Positions 15,407 through 24,698 of a stretch of DNA of 64,000 nucleotides are shown piece after piece (positions within the stretch are counted from its first letter, which is position 1; every line of letters starts with the position of its first letter). Both the position numbers and the translations under genes were made by a program. The DNA lies in the NCBI RefSeq assembly GCF_029239295.1, contig NZ_JAQZBC010000014.1, positions 1 to 64,000 of the forward strand, read 5' to 3'. The DNA is from Sphingomonas sp. (GTDB lineage Bacteria; Pseudomonadota; Alphaproteobacteria; Sphingomonadales; Sphingomonadaceae). The notes beneath the pieces are model-generated. The model did not search any database, was not told where the DNA came from, and saw only the letters and a program-made list of their open reading frames with translations.

Positions 15407-16975
15407 TCAGGCGGTAAGGGGCACGGCGGGGATTGCCCCCGGTGCGGGCTGATCCGGCTCACGCTCGTCCGGGCCGTGCTTGATCGCGGCGAGGACCAGG
15501 CGCACCTCAATCACTGCCAGCGCGCCATACAGCGCGGTGAAGCCCGCAATCGTGGTCCACAAGGCGCCACGTGTCAGCGTACTATGCGCCAGGAAGGTCG
15601 GCAGGACGCCCTCGATCGCCCATGGCTGGCGGCCTAGCTCCGCGACGACCCAGCCCATCTCCGCCGCAATCCACGGCAAGGGTATGGCGGCCACCGCAAG
15701 CTTCAGGAACCAGCGGCTGTGCAGATGCAGACGTAGCGAGCACAGGACGAACGCCGCACCGAACAGTGCAATCATGGCAAAGCCAATCAGCGCCATGACG
15801 CGGAAGCTCCAGAACATCAGCCCGACGTCAGGCACCGTGTCCCAGGCCGCAGCCTCGATCTGCGCCGGCGTGGCGGTACGCGGATCGTCCAGATGCCGCT
15901 TCAGCAGCAGGGCATAGCCGAGGTCGCGCTTGTGCGCCTCGAACCGGGCGCGCTGCTCGGCATTGGTGGGATCGGTCTTGAGCCGCTCGACGGCGTCATA
16001 GGCGACGATGCCCGACGTGATCCGATCCTGCGCCTTCAGCACCAGTTCGGACATGCCGGCGACAGTACCGTCCAGGCTGCGGGTGGCGATCAGCCCCAGC
16101 AGCCACGGGATCTCGACCTTGTAGCGGGTCTCGCGCGCAACGGAGTCGGGATAACCGATCAGCGTCAGCCCGCTGGGCCCAGGCTCAGTGTGCCAGACCG
16201 CCTCGATCGCGGCGAGCTTCATCTTCTGGTTATCGGTCAGCGCATAGCCGCTCTCATCGCCCAGCACGACGACTGACAGCGAGGAGGCAAGGCCAAAGGC
16301 TGCCGCCACTGTCATCGAACGGCGAGCGACGGGGATGAAGCGGCCCTTCAACAGATAATAGGCCGACACGCCCAGCACGAGCGTGGAGGCGATGACATAG
16401 CCTGCGCTGACGGTGTGGACGAACTTGGCCTGTGCGATCGGATTGAACAGCACCGCGCCGAAATCGCTCACTTCCATCCGCATCGTCTCGGGATTGAAGG
16501 TCGCGCCGACCGGATTCTGCATCCAGCCGTTGGCGATCAGGATCCACAAGGCCGACAGGTTGGTGCCCAGCGCCACCAGGAAAGTGACGATCAGATGGCC
16601 CAGCTTCGACAGCCGTTCCCAGCCGAAGAACATGATGCCGACCATCGTCGCTTCGAGGAAGAAGGCCATTAGCCCTTCGATCGCCAGCGGCGCGCCAAAG
16701 ATGTCGCCGACATAATGCGAAAAGTAGGACCAGTTGGTGCCGAACTGGAATTCCATGGTGAGGCCGGTCGCCACACCCAGCGCAAAATTGATGCCGAAGA
16801 TCTTGCCCCAGAAGCGCGTCGCCACCCGCCAGACTGGGCGGTTCGTCATCACATAGATCGACTCCATGATGACGAGCATGAACGACAGGCCGAGGGTAAG
16901 CGGCACAAAGAGAAAGTGGTACAGCGCGGTCAGCGCGAATTGCAGCCGCGACAGGTCTGTGACCCCGAGGTCCAT
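15407..16975 (-). CDS. cydA: Cytochrome bd ubiquinol oxidase subunit I
   Basis: This 522-aa haem-bearing subunit has the same length as E. coli CydA, including the long Q-loop. Visible signatures are the N-terminal haem-ligand region ALYHFLFVPLTLG, the Q-loop start GDESGYALTDNQKMKLAAIEA, and GRQPWAIEGVLPT. The product carries haems b558, b595 and d and gives high-affinity oxygen use. An upstream reading-frame extension to 17836 is antisense to cydD and is not used. The FNR-type box 77-90 bp upstream of the ATG indicates induction at low oxygen. Confidence 0.97.
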   Translation of the reverse strand: MDLGVTDLSRLQFALTALYHFLFVPLTLGLSFMLVIMESIYVMTNRPVWRVATRFWGKIFGINFALGVATGLTMEFQFGTNWSYFSHYVGDIFGAPLAIEGLMAFFLEATMVGIMFFGWERLSKLGHLIVTFLVALGTNLSALWILIANGWMQNPVGATFNPETMRMEVSDFGAVLFNPIAQAKFVHTVSAGYVIASTLVLGVSAYYLLKGRFIPVARRSMTVAAAFGLASSLSVVVLGDESGYALTDNQKMKLAAIEAVWHTEPGPSGLTLIGYPDSVARETRYKVEIPWLLGLIATRSLDGTVAGMSELVLKAQDRITSGIVAYDAVERLKTDPTNAEQRARFEAHKRDLGYALLLKRHLDDPRTATPAQIEAAAWDTVPDVGLMFWSFRVMALIGFAMIALFGAAFVLCSLRLHLHSRWFLKLAVAAIPLPWIAAEMGWVVAELGRQPWAIEGVLPTFLAHSTLTRGALWTTIAGFTALYGALAVIEVRLVLAAIKHGPDEREPDQPAPGAIPAVPLTA

Positions 16976-17051
16976 TGAAATGTCTCCCCCGTGGGGACGG
17001 AAAGCCGACCCCTGGATGGGGGCGCGGTAGGACCATGGCGCACGCGCAACA

Positions 17052-17065
17052 TTGACCGTGGTCAA
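17052..17065. promoter_or_regulatory. FNR-type box between cydA and cydD
   Basis: TTGACCGTGGTCAA is a perfect dyad of TTGAC/GTCAA half-sites four bases apart. It lies in the divergent cydA/cydDC promoter region, 77 bp before cydA and 35 bp before the cydD ATG, and may serve both. Confidence 0.72.
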
Positions 17066-17099
17066 AGACGGCGACCTGTTCCGCGCCGACCTGCCGGGA

Positions 17100-18755
17100 A
17101 TGACCTCGACCTCATCGACCAAGACCATGGCGCGCACGCGCGGCCGCTGGCTCACTGCCGCCGCCGGCAAGGGGGCAGGACGCGCCGGCGCCGTGCTGTT
17201 GCTGGATACGGTGGCCGCGATCGGCTTTGCCGGCGGGCTGGCGGGGGGCGTGGTGGCAGTCCCGCACGGCATCGCCGCCGTTCTTCCCTGGGCATTGCTG
17301 GTCGCCATCTCCGGGGCCGCGCGCGGGCTTTGCGCGATGGCGGCGGCGCGGATCGGCGCGGCGGCGGCGGAGCGTGCCAAGGCGCAGGTTCGCGCCCGCG
17401 TGATCGACGCCGCGCTCCATCGTGCGCCCGGCGCGGCGACCACGATGGGCGGCTGGATTACCGCCGCCGTCGACGAGGTGGAGGCGCTCGACGGCCATGT
17501 CGCGCGCTTCCTGCCGGCGCGACTTGCCGCGGTGCTGGCCCCGTTGCTGGTGCTTGGCGCGACGGCGATCGCCAGCCCGGTGGCGGCCGCGATCCTGCTG
17601 GCGACGCTGATCCCGTTCGTCATTGCCATGGCGCTGGCTGGCGGCGCGGCAGCGGACGAATCCCGCAGGCAGTTCGTGGCGCTGTCCCGCCTTTCCAGCC
17701 GGTTCGCCGACCGGGTGCGCGCCCTGCCGGTGGTGCTCGCCTTCGGGGCCGAACAGCGGGAGGCGGCGGCACTGGGCCGCGCAGCGGACGAACTGGCCAA
17801 ACGGACGATGCGCGTGCTGCGCGTCGCCTTCCTCACCTCCGCCGCGCTCGAATTCTTCGCCGCGCTGTCGGTCGCGATGGTGGCGGTCTATTGCGGCTTC
17901 AACCTGCTCGGCCAGTTGCCCTTTCCGGTGCCGGAGCAGCTCGACCTCGGCCGCGCCTTCTTCGTGCTGGCGCTCGCCCCCGAATTCTACGGTCCGATGC
18001 GCCGGCTGGCGGCCGCCTACCACGACAAGCAGTCGGCGGAGACGGCGGCGGAGCGGCTGATGGCACTCCCTGCCCCATCGGCCACGCCGCGCCCCCGCCG
18101 GGTCGCGGCGCCTCCGGCGCTGGCGTTTGTCGGTGTTTCCATCCGCTATCCGGAAAGTGACCGGCCCGCCGTTGCGCGCGCCTCGTTCACAGTGGAGCCG
18201 GGCCAGACCGTTGCGCTCGTCGGACCTTCCGGCAGTGGCAAGTCGAGCCTGCTGCACCTCCTGCTCGGCCTTGCTCCACTGGAGAGCGGCACGGTGCTGG
18301 TAGACGGCGTTCCGCTCGATTCGATCGGGACGATCGCGCCGCTGGCGAGCTGGGCTGGCCAGCACCCGCTGCTCCTCGCCGGCACCATCCGCGACAATGT
18401 GCTGCTGGCGAACCGGCCGGCCACCCCGCAGCAGCTCGCTGTCGCGGTGGAGGCGGCCGGGCTCGGCCCCATGCTGGCGCGCCGGCCGAACGGGCTGGAA
18501 AGCGTCATTGACCCGCGCGGCAGCGGGCTTTCAGGGGGTGAGCGGCGGCGGATCGCCCTCGCACGCGCCCTGCTGAAACCGGCGCCGGTACTGCTGCTGG
18601 ATGAGCCAACCGCACACCTCGACCACGCCAGTGAAACCGCGCTGATCGCCACCATCGCTGCGGCCTGCCGTGGGCGCACCACGCTGATCGCCACGCATAG
18701 CGAGCGCCTTGCCGCCATTGCCGATCATGTCGTCCGCCTGGGAGATACCGAATGA
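17100..18755 (+). CDS. cydD: Thiol reductant ABC exporter subunit CydD
   Basis: This 551-aa fused membrane/ATPase half-transporter has six hydrophobic segments in the first about 300 residues, then Walker A GPSGSGKSS, signature LSGGERRR and Walker B VLLLDEPT. CydDC exports cysteine/glutathione to the periplasm and is needed to assemble bd oxidase. Start is uncertain: ATG 17100 is used; ATG 17127 is the alternative, and the TTG at 17052 is rejected because it is part of the FNR box. The stop overlaps the cydC start by four bases. Confidence 0.92.
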   Translation: MTSTSSTKTMARTRGRWLTAAAGKGAGRAGAVLLLDTVAAIGFAGGLAGGVVAVPHGIAAVLPWALLVAISGAARGLCAMAAARIGAAAAERAKAQVRARVIDAALHRAPGAATTMGGWITAAVDEVEALDGHVARFLPARLAAVLAPLLVLGATAIASPVAAAILLATLIPFVIAMALAGGAAADESRRQFVALSRLSSRFADRVRALPVVLAFGAEQREAAALGRAADELAKRTMRVLRVAFLTSAALEFFAALSVAMVAVYCGFNLLGQLPFPVPEQLDLGRAFFVLALAPEFYGPMRRLAAAYHDKQSAETAAERLMALPAPSATPRPRRVAAPPALAFVGVSIRYPESDRPAVARASFTVEPGQTVALVGPSGSGKSSLLHLLLGLAPLESGTVLVDGVPLDSIGTIAPLASWAGQHPLLLAGTIRDNVLLANRPATPQQLAVAVEAAGLGPMLARRPNGLESVIDPRGSGLSGGERRRIALARALLKPAPVLLLDEPTAHLDHASETALIATIAAACRGRTTLIATHSERLAAIADHVVRLGDTE

Positions 18756-20371
18756 TCCTCGACCAGTTGATCGCCGCCGAACGGCGGGCGCAGCGCCGCC
18801 TGCTCGTCCGCGCGGCGGCGTTCGCGGCGCTGGTCGCCGCCGCCTCGGTCGTTCTCCTCGGCCTGTCTGGGTGGTTCATCACCGCGGCGGCCATCGCCGG
18901 TGCTGCCGGGCCAGCGGCGGCGCTAGCCTTCAATTACATGCTGCCCTCCGCCGGCATCCGCCTGCTGGCGATCGTCCGCACGGGCGCCCGTTACGGCGAG
19001 CGGCTGGCGAGCCATGAGGCCGCGTTTGGCGCGCTCGCACGCATTCGACCCGCGCTGTACCGCGCACTGGGTAGCGCTCCGATCGAGCAGTCACTGGCGC
19101 TCGGCACCGGCGAGGCGACTGCGCGCCTGGTTGACGACGTGGGCGCTATCGAGACGCGCTTCGTGCGCTTGTCCGCCCCCTGGGGCGTGGCCGCCGCGCT
19201 CGGAGCGGGGCTGTGCCTGATCATTCTGGGCGGGCTTCCTGCCGCGCTGTCGACCGCCGCCTGCGCTGGCGCGACGCTGCTGGGTGCTGCCGGTCTGTCG
19301 CGTCGCATGGATGAGCCCGGCCGCGCCGTTCAGCAGGCGGCGGGCACGCTGCGGGAGGAAGTCGCACGGCTGGTCGATGCCGCTCCCGAACTGCGCTGCT
19401 TCGGGCTGGAGGCATGGGCCGCCGAGCGGATCAATGTCGAGGCAGCCGCTCTCGGCAAGGCGCAGCGTGCGCATGGAAACGCGGCGGGCTGGTTCGAATG
19501 GCTCCACGCGACCGGCATCGGCATCGCCACCGGCAGCACGCTGGTGCTCGCCGCCCCGGCGGGCGCGCCGATAGCCGCGCTCGCCGCGCTGGCCGCCGCG
19601 ATGACACTCGATGGTCTTGGCCCGGTGCTGCGCGCGATGATCGAACAAGGTCGCGTGCGCGAGGCGGAGGCGCGGCTCGATACCGTGTTGAGGGCAGGCG
19701 CCCCGGCGATCGTCGCGTCGCCGATCGACAGCAGCGCACCCACGATCATGCTAACGGCGCCGCTTTCCACCACCCTTTGTCCGGGCGATCGCATCGCGTT
19801 GGTCGGCCCCTCCGGCGCGGGCAAGACGACGGTGCTGGAAACGCTGCTCGGCTTGCGTCCCCTCGCGCGCGGTCAGATCACGTTCGACGGCGAAGATGCC
19901 GCGACCATTTCCCCTGCGCGGCTGCGGCACTACTTCGCGTGGGCGCCGCAGGATGCTGAGCTGCTCTCGGGCACGGTGCGCGACAATCTGCTGCTGGCGG
20001 ATCCCGCAGCGACGGATGAGACGCTGTGGCATGCGCTGTTCGACGCTTCCATGGACGGTCGGGTGCGCGCGCTGGGCGGGCTGGACGCATGGGTGGGAGA
20101 GAATGGCGCGCGATTATCGGGCGGCGAGCGCCGCCGCCTGGCACTCGCCCGCGCCTATGTCAGCCCGGCCCCATGGCTGCTGCTCGACGAACCGAGCGAG
20201 GGACTGGATGCGGTAACCGAACAGATGGTCGCGACCCGCCTGACCGATCGGCTGGATCGTACCGGCCGGGGACTGCTGCTGGTCAGTCATCGCCGGGCGA
20301 TGGTCGCCGGCTGCGATCGTCGGATCGAACTGGCGCCCGGCAACGACTTCCGCGCGCTACGGGCAGCCTGA
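18752..20371 (+). CDS. cydC: Thiol reductant ABC exporter subunit CydC
   Basis: This 539-aa partner of CydD has an N-terminal six-helix domain and a C-terminal ATPase with Walker A GPSGAGKTT, signature LSGGERRRLALAR and Walker B WLLLDEPSEG. ATG at 18752 overlaps the cydD stop (ATGA), pointing to coupled translation and a heterodimer. It ends 22 nt from the convergent second FNR gene. Confidence 0.92.
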   Translation: MILDQLIAAERRAQRRLLVRAAAFAALVAAASVVLLGLSGWFITAAAIAGAAGPAAALAFNYMLPSAGIRLLAIVRTGARYGERLASHEAAFGALARIRPALYRALGSAPIEQSLALGTGEATARLVDDVGAIETRFVRLSAPWGVAAALGAGLCLIILGGLPAALSTAACAGATLLGAAGLSRRMDEPGRAVQQAAGTLREEVARLVDAAPELRCFGLEAWAAERINVEAAALGKAQRAHGNAAGWFEWLHATGIGIATGSTLVLAAPAGAPIAALAALAAAMTLDGLGPVLRAMIEQGRVREAEARLDTVLRAGAPAIVASPIDSSAPTIMLTAPLSTTLCPGDRIALVGPSGAGKTTVLETLLGLRPLARGQITFDGEDAATISPARLRHYFAWAPQDAELLSGTVRDNLLLADPAATDETLWHALFDASMDGRVRALGGLDAWVGENGARLSGGERRRLALARAYVSPAPWLLLDEPSEGLDAVTEQMVATRLTDRLDRTGRGLLLVSHRRAMVAGCDRRIELAPGNDFRALRAA

Positions 20372-20392
20372 GCCGGATGCGCGCGCCGCGGC

Positions 20393-21103
20393 TCAACCGG
20401 CGATGCGCGCCAACCCGGCGGGGTCGAGCAGGCGTACCTGCCGCCCACCCGGCAGCGCTATGAGCCCGGCGGATTTCAGCGCCGTCATCTGTCGGCTCAC
20501 CGTCTCGATCGTCAGCCCGAGTATTTCGCCCACCGCGCCGCGTCCCATCGGCAGCTCCACCTGGTCGCCGGTGCCCAGCCGGCGATGCATATCGAGCAGG
20601 AAGGCGGCGACCTTCTCGGGTGCATGGCGCCGGCCCAGCATCAGCATCCATCGGCGCGCCTCCGTCAGCGTTCCCATCGCCTGCCGCAGCAACAGCGCCT
20701 CTGCGCCCGGTTGCGCGGTCAGCGCGGGCTCCAGCGCGCGGCGCGAATAGAGGCACAGGTCAGCATCGACCAGCGCGATCACTGTCTCGCTCGCCTGTTC
20801 CACGAACAGTTCGCCGACGAAATCACCGGGGAAGAGCAGGCCGACGATCTGCGTCCGTCCATCCAGATCCTCGCGCACGACCTTCAGCACGCCCGATACC
20901 AGATTGGCGCACACGCTGCTGGGGTCGCCGGCCCAGATCAGCACCTGCCCTGCGTGCAGCGTGCGTCGTCGTCCGATCGCATGCAGCGCGGAGAGTGCGC
21001 CGTCGGTGAAGCTTGCACATACCGCGACCTCGCGCGCGGCGCAGGCCATGCAGCGTGGGGTGGCGCAGCCGGGATCGTTCGCCGCAAGGCGCACCGCCGT
21101 CAC
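20393..21103 (-). CDS. FNR/FnrL-type transcription regulator (copy 2), coupled to hemN
   Basis: This 236-aa protein has exactly the same length as the other FNR copy. The cluster cysteines are C18-x2-C21-x7-C29 with an extra Cys13, and Cys117 (ADLCLYS) matches E. coli Cys122. The recognition helix is again ETVSRQ. The GTG at 21103 overlaps the hemN stop (GTGA), so it is translated behind hemN and is placed under the FNR box of the hemN promoter, giving a feedback loop. Divergence from copy 1 in the loops suggests paralogues with distinct sensitivity or targets, not a recent duplication. Confidence 0.85.
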   Translation of the reverse strand: MTAVRLAANDPGCATPRCMACAAREVAVCASFTDGALSALHAIGRRRTLHAGQVLIWAGDPSSVCANLVSGVLKVVREDLDGRTQIVGLLFPGDFVGELFVEQASETVIALVDADLCLYSRRALEPALTAQPGAEALLLRQAMGTLTEARRWMLMLGRRHAPEKVAAFLLDMHRRLGTGDQVELPMGRGAVGEILGLTIETVSRQMTALKSAGLIALPGGRQVRLLDPAGLARIAG

Positions 21104-22422
21104 ACCGCGCTGCTGAAGCGGGCGGGCTCCTGTCCTCGATAGGCGTCGAGCGTGGCAGCGATCACCCGCGAGTACGGCCGCGCGCCTTCCTCCAGCACCA
21201 GCCGGTCGCCCTCCCACCGAGCCAGCCCACGCTCAACAAACGGAAGCAGCCGCGAGCGCAGCGCGGTGCGCTCGGGATAGTCGGACAGCTCCGCTACGCC
21301 GCGCGCGAGGATCGCCTCGATGGCTCGGCCGCGCATCCGATCTTCCGCGCTGCGCCACAGCCCGCGAGTCGTCGCAAACCGACCCGAACCGATCGCCAGA
21401 TGATAGCGTCCGGTGTTCTTCTCATTCTGTAGCAGTCGATCGGGAAACTCGCTGATCGCACTGGCACCCAGCCCGATGAGCGTTGCGGCCTGATCCTCGG
21501 TGAACCCCTGGAAATTGCGCCGCAGCGTGCCCGCCTCGGCCGCCATCGCCAGGGCGTCCTCTGGTCGGGCGAAATGATCGAAGCCGACCGCCCGGTATCC
21601 GGCGCCGGTCAATGTGTCGTGCGCCAGTTCGGCGTGGCGAAACCGCGCCGCTGCGTCGGGCAACATGCTGCCGTCGATCCGCCGCTGCCGCGCGATCAGA
21701 TGCGGCACATGCGCATAGCCGAAAACGGCGAGCCGCTCCGGCGCCATGGCGAGGGCAGTGTCCAGAGTCGCACGCAGGCTGTCATCGGTTTGCCCGGGCA
21801 GGCCGTACATCAGGTCAAAGTTGATTGAGGAGATGCCGCCATCGCGCAGGATGGAGACCGCCTCTTTGATTTGCGCCTCGGGCTGAACCCGTCCGATCGC
21901 CGCCTGGATCGCGGGATCGAACGTCTGCACGCCAAGGCTGCCGCGGGTGACCCCCGCGGCTCGCAGGACGGCCGCCCATTCGCTGCCGAACCCGCGCGGA
22001 TCGATCTCCACGGACAGGATCGCATGGTCGCAGCGAAACGCCGCGCGGACATGTTCGACAAGGTCACTGAAGGCATCTGCGGAGATGGCGTTGGGGCTCC
22101 CGCCACCAAAGGCAATTCGTCCGATCCGACCGCGCCCGTTCAGCCGACGCGCGACGAGCGTGATCTCCTCGCGCAGCTGCGCCATATAGTTCGACAGCCG
22201 CGCGCTCCGGTTCGCCGCGCCGGTGTTGCACCCGCAGTACCAGCAGATCTCCCGACAATAGGGGATGTGCAGATAAAGCGAGATCGCCTCGTCCGGTGCG
22301 ACACGATCGAGCGCTGCCGCCATGTCATCATGCCCCACCGTGTCGCCGAACTCGGCGGCGGTTGGATAGCTGGTGTAGCGCGGTACCGCGCGGGCGAGCA
22401 GGTCGGGATGATAGGTCCACAT
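21100..22422 (-). CDS. hemN: Oxygen-independent coproporphyrinogen III dehydrogenase (radical SAM)
   Basis: This 440-aa enzyme converts coproporphyrinogen III to protoporphyrinogen IX without oxygen. The [4Fe-4S] radical SAM motif reads CREICWYCGC (C-x3-C-x2-C-x-C) inside YLHIPYC, typical of genuine HemN, and PRYTSYPTA near the N-terminus is the HemN lead sequence. The ATG at 22422 is used; the open frame reaches a TTG that belongs to the FNR box. The gene makes haem for the bd oxidase when oxygen is low and is coupled to the second FNR gene. Confidence 0.95.
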   Translation of the reverse strand: MWTYHPDLLARAVPRYTSYPTAAEFGDTVGHDDMAAALDRVAPDEAISLYLHIPYCREICWYCGCNTGAANRSARLSNYMAQLREEITLVARRLNGRGRIGRIAFGGGSPNAISADAFSDLVEHVRAAFRCDHAILSVEIDPRGFGSEWAAVLRAAGVTRGSLGVQTFDPAIQAAIGRVQPEAQIKEAVSILRDGGISSINFDLMYGLPGQTDDSLRATLDTALAMAPERLAVFGYAHVPHLIARQRRIDGSMLPDAAARFRHAELAHDTLTGAGYRAVGFDHFARPEDALAMAAEAGTLRRNFQGFTEDQAATLIGLGASAISEFPDRLLQNEKNTGRYHLAIGSGRFATTRGLWRSAEDRMRGRAIEAILARGVAELSDYPERTALRSRLLPFVERGLARWEGDRLVLEEGARPYSRVIAATLDAYRGQEPARFSSAV

Positions 22423-22456
22423 GCTCGCGGCGTGCGCGACCGCGCATCGCCAATCC

Positions 22457-22470
22457 TTGATCGCGGTCAA
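22457..22470. promoter_or_regulatory. FNR-type box between hemN and ompW
   Basis: TTGATCGCGGTCAA lies 35 bp upstream of hemN and 87 bp upstream of the divergent ompW. It differs by one base from a perfect TTGAT-N4-ATCAA site and shares the GTCAA right half with the two other boxes. Confidence 0.75.
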
Positions 22471-22556
22471 AAACTTGTTTGGCGGCGATCAACGCCCGCC
22501 CCGCATCGCCGCCCTAGGCCGCTTGCATTCGAACACATGATGCAAGGGGAACGACG

Positions 22557-23249
22557 ATGACGAAGCGGATGCTGGCGGTGCTGGGCGCGATGCTCGCCGG
22601 CGTGGCGGCGATGCCCGCTGAGGCGCAGGACGACGCGGCCGAGCGGATCGGCACGCGGGCCGGTGACGTACTGCTGCGGGCGCGCGCCATCACGGTCGCG
22701 CCGAACGAGCGGTCAGGAAGCATCCTGCCCGCCTTCCCAGGCGAAAAGGTGCTGATCGACAACAGCGTCATGCCCGAACTCGACCTTACCTATATGGCGA
22801 CGGACAACATCGGCTTCGAACTGATCGCCTCGACTACCAAGCACCACGCCGATGGGCGCAGCGGCACCACCGGCTCGATCGGGCGCTTGGCATCCACCTG
22901 GGTGCTGCCGCCAACGCTGACCGTGCAATATCACTTCATGCCGCGGTCCACGGTGCGGCCCTATGTCGGTGCCGGGATCAACTACACGATCTTCTGGAAC
23001 GAAAAGGCGTCGTCCGGCCTCGAGGACGCGGTCGGCCGCACCCGCGTGCACATGAGCGACAGCGTCGGCTGGGCCGCACAGGCGGGGATCGACATCGACC
23101 TGTGGCGCAAGGTGTTCCTCAACCTCGACGTCAAATACATCGATATCGACACGACCGCCCGGCTCGATACCGCCGCGATCGGTACGCAGAGGGTGCGGCT
23201 GAACGTGGATCCGCTGGTCTTCGGTATTGGGCTGGGCCTGCGTCTCTGA
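22557..23249 (+). CDS. ompW: OmpW family outer-membrane beta-barrel protein
   Basis: This 230-aa protein has a signal peptide (cut near AEAQ), then the OmpW pattern: an N-terminal strand with DVLLRARAITVAP, ELDLTYMATDNIGFELIAS, TVQYHFMPRSTVRPYVGAGINYTIF, and a C-terminal strand ending in Leu (GIGLGLRL). OmpW forms a narrow eight-stranded barrel for small hydrophobic molecules; in enterobacteria it is controlled by FNR, which matches the FNR box in the shared promoter with hemN. Confidence 0.92.
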   Translation: MTKRMLAVLGAMLAGVAAMPAEAQDDAAERIGTRAGDVLLRARAITVAPNERSGSILPAFPGEKVLIDNSVMPELDLTYMATDNIGFELIASTTKHHADGRSGTTGSIGRLASTWVLPPTLTVQYHFMPRSTVRPYVGAGINYTIFWNEKASSGLEDAVGRTRVHMSDSVGWAAQAGIDIDLWRKVFLNLDVKYIDIDTTARLDTAAIGTQRVRLNVDPLVFGIGLGLRL

Positions 23250-23280
23250 CCCGCGCCGCCTTCCTTACCGACGCTCCAGC

Positions 23281-23306
23281 CGTGGCAGTCCATCCGGGCT
23301 GCCACG
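23281..23306. terminator. Hairpin between converging ompW and thioesterase genes
   Basis: The 8-bp stem CGTGGCAG / CTGCCACG with a 10-nt loop lies between two genes pointing at each other. No clear T run follows, so it may be a weak bidirectional terminator. Confidence 0.4.
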
Positions 23307-23325
23307 ATGGGGCAGGTAATGCCGC

Positions 23326-23781
23326 TCACCCCGCCGGCAGAGTGTAGCCGACCGTCGCCTGCGCCACGATGCCGGCCTCGCTGCCTTGCCAGATCCTGAC
23401 GTCCACCGTCACCAGCCGCCGCCCCATCTTCAGGATGCTCGCGTCCGCAACGATCCGCTCGAATCGGCATGCGCGAAGAAAGCTCATCGTCAGCGTGTGC
23501 GTGACCGCCATCAGCATCGGGCCGGTGTGCGCCAGGATGACGGCATAGGCGACATGATCGGCCAGCGTCATCAGCGTGGGGCCTGAGACGATATTGCCCG
23601 GCCGCGCCATCGCCGGGGTCGGATCCAGGATCATCCGCGCGCTATGGCGCCCAAGCGCCTCAACGACGCCTGCCTCACCCGTCCGGCCGGGAAAGGCTCC
23701 CGCAAGCAGCGCGCGCAGTTCTTTCACCGACAGAATCGGTTCGCCTTGTCCTTCGCCCCGCGCTGTGTCGCCCTGCCCCAT
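23326..23781 (-). CDS. PaaI-type hotdog thioesterase
   Basis: This 151-aa protein fits the hotdog thioesterase fold: RPGNIVSGPTLMTLADHVAYAVILAH matches the catalytic helix region of PaaI-like enzymes (G-G-x-x-x-x-l-a-D), followed by two antiparallel strands. ATG 23781 is chosen for its GGAGG site eight bases upstream; a longer frame to 24000 is rejected. It probably hydrolyses an acyl-CoA; the substrate is unknown. Confidence 0.8.
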   Translation of the reverse strand: MGQGDTARGEGQGEPILSVKELRALLAGAFPGRTGEAGVVEALGRHSARMILDPTPAMARPGNIVSGPTLMTLADHVAYAVILAHTGPMLMAVTHTLTMSFLRACRFERIVADASILKMGRRLVTVDVRIWQGSEAGIVAQATVGYTLPAG

Positions 23782-23963
23782 TTCCAAAATCCTCCGTGAC
23801 GGCCGGTCATCCGGCTCCCGATCCGGCTTTGGCAAAGCGGTAGCAGGCCGAGAAGGGGTTTTGCGCTTCATGGGCGGCGCGTCTCGCACCAGGGAAAGGT
23901 GCGGCATTCGCCATTGCGCAAGGGGCGGGTCAGGCTGTAACCGGCCGATTGGTCCGGAAACGA

Positions 23964-23989
23964 AAAAGGGGCGGCTTTCGCCACCCCTT
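23964..23989 (-). terminator. Intrinsic terminator after tRNA-Arg
   Basis: Reading the minus strand, AAGGGGTGGC-GAAA-GCCGCCCCTTTTT forms a stem with a GAAA tetraloop and a T run, 31 nt past the tRNA 3' end. Confidence 0.85.
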
Positions 23990-24019
23990 GTTTCCTCCAA
24001 ACATCCCTTTTGGGGAAGT

Positions 24020-24096
24020 TGGCGCGCCCGGAACGATTCGAACGTCCGACCCTCAGATTCGTAGTCTGATGCTCTATCCAGCTGAGCTACGGGCGC
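24020..24096 (-). tRNA. tRNA-Arg (anticodon ACG)
   Basis: The 77-nt cloverleaf has acceptor stem GCGCCCG/CGGGCGC, D-arm with AGCTCAGCTGGATAGAGC, anticodon loop CTACGAA with ACG (A34 is normally deaminated to inosine to read CGN), T-loop TTCGAAT, discriminator G and an encoded CCA end. Confidence 0.96.
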
Positions 24097-24177
24097 GTTG
24101 GAGTGGCGCTGATAGAAGCGACTTTTGGATTAGGCAAGAGCGTTGCGCATAACTTTTTCGCTACCTAACACATTCTC

Positions 24178-24681
24178 ATGCCGCTTCGTGCTCTCCCCGC
24201 CCCGCTCGCCCTCCTGTTCATCCTTGCTGGGTGCACCTCACAGGCCAACTATCCCTCGCTCCTCCCGCGCCCTGCGGAAACGCAAAGCTTGGAGGAACCA
24301 GCACCGGTCGCGCCTGAGCCGCCGCAACCGAATCCAGCACTGGATGCGCAGATCGCCACCGCGCTTGCGACGCTTGCGGAGCGGGTCAGCGCCTTTGACG
24401 CGGCGGCCAACCGTGCGGAGCGACAGATCAAGGGCGCGCGCGGTGCTGCGGTCGGCAGCGATGCCTGGCTCGACGCGCAGGTCACACTGGCCGAACTCGA
24501 TTCGCTGCGCTCGTCGACCGGCGATCTGGCCATTCAGCTCGATGATCTGGCGCAGGAGCGTGCGGTGACGCTCGGAACTGAATATCCGCCGCTGACCGCG
24601 GCTTCGGCGCAGGTGCGCGCCGCGGTGGCCGCGCAGGTCGCGCGAATCACGGCGTTGCAGGGGCAACTCGCCCCCGCTTGA
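24178..24681 (+). CDS. Unknown lipoprotein, coiled-coil type
   Basis: This 167-aa protein has a lipoprotein signal with lipobox LAGC (Cys19), a Pro/Glu-rich linker, then a helical Ala/Gln/Leu-rich domain likely to form a coiled coil (about residues 50-165). It has no recognised domain. There is no strong ribosome site before ATG 24178. It probably sits in the periplasm anchored to a membrane. Convergent with the DUF2141 gene. Confidence 0.75.
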   Translation: MPLRALPAPLALLFILAGCTSQANYPSLLPRPAETQSLEEPAPVAPEPPQPNPALDAQIATALATLAERVSAFDAAANRAERQIKGARGAAVGSDAWLDAQVTLAELDSLRSSTGDLAIQLDDLAQERAVTLGTEYPPLTAASAQVRAAVAAQVARITALQGQLAPA

Positions 24682-24698
24682 GGGCGCCCGCCCCGGCC

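Noticed and set aside
17052..17099. TTG start for cydD at 17052
   Set aside because: The TTG is the first half of the FNR box; a start there would put the regulatory site inside the coding region.
22423..22470. TTG start for hemN at 22470
   Set aside because: It coincides with the FNR box; the conserved HemN N-terminus fits the ATG at 22422.
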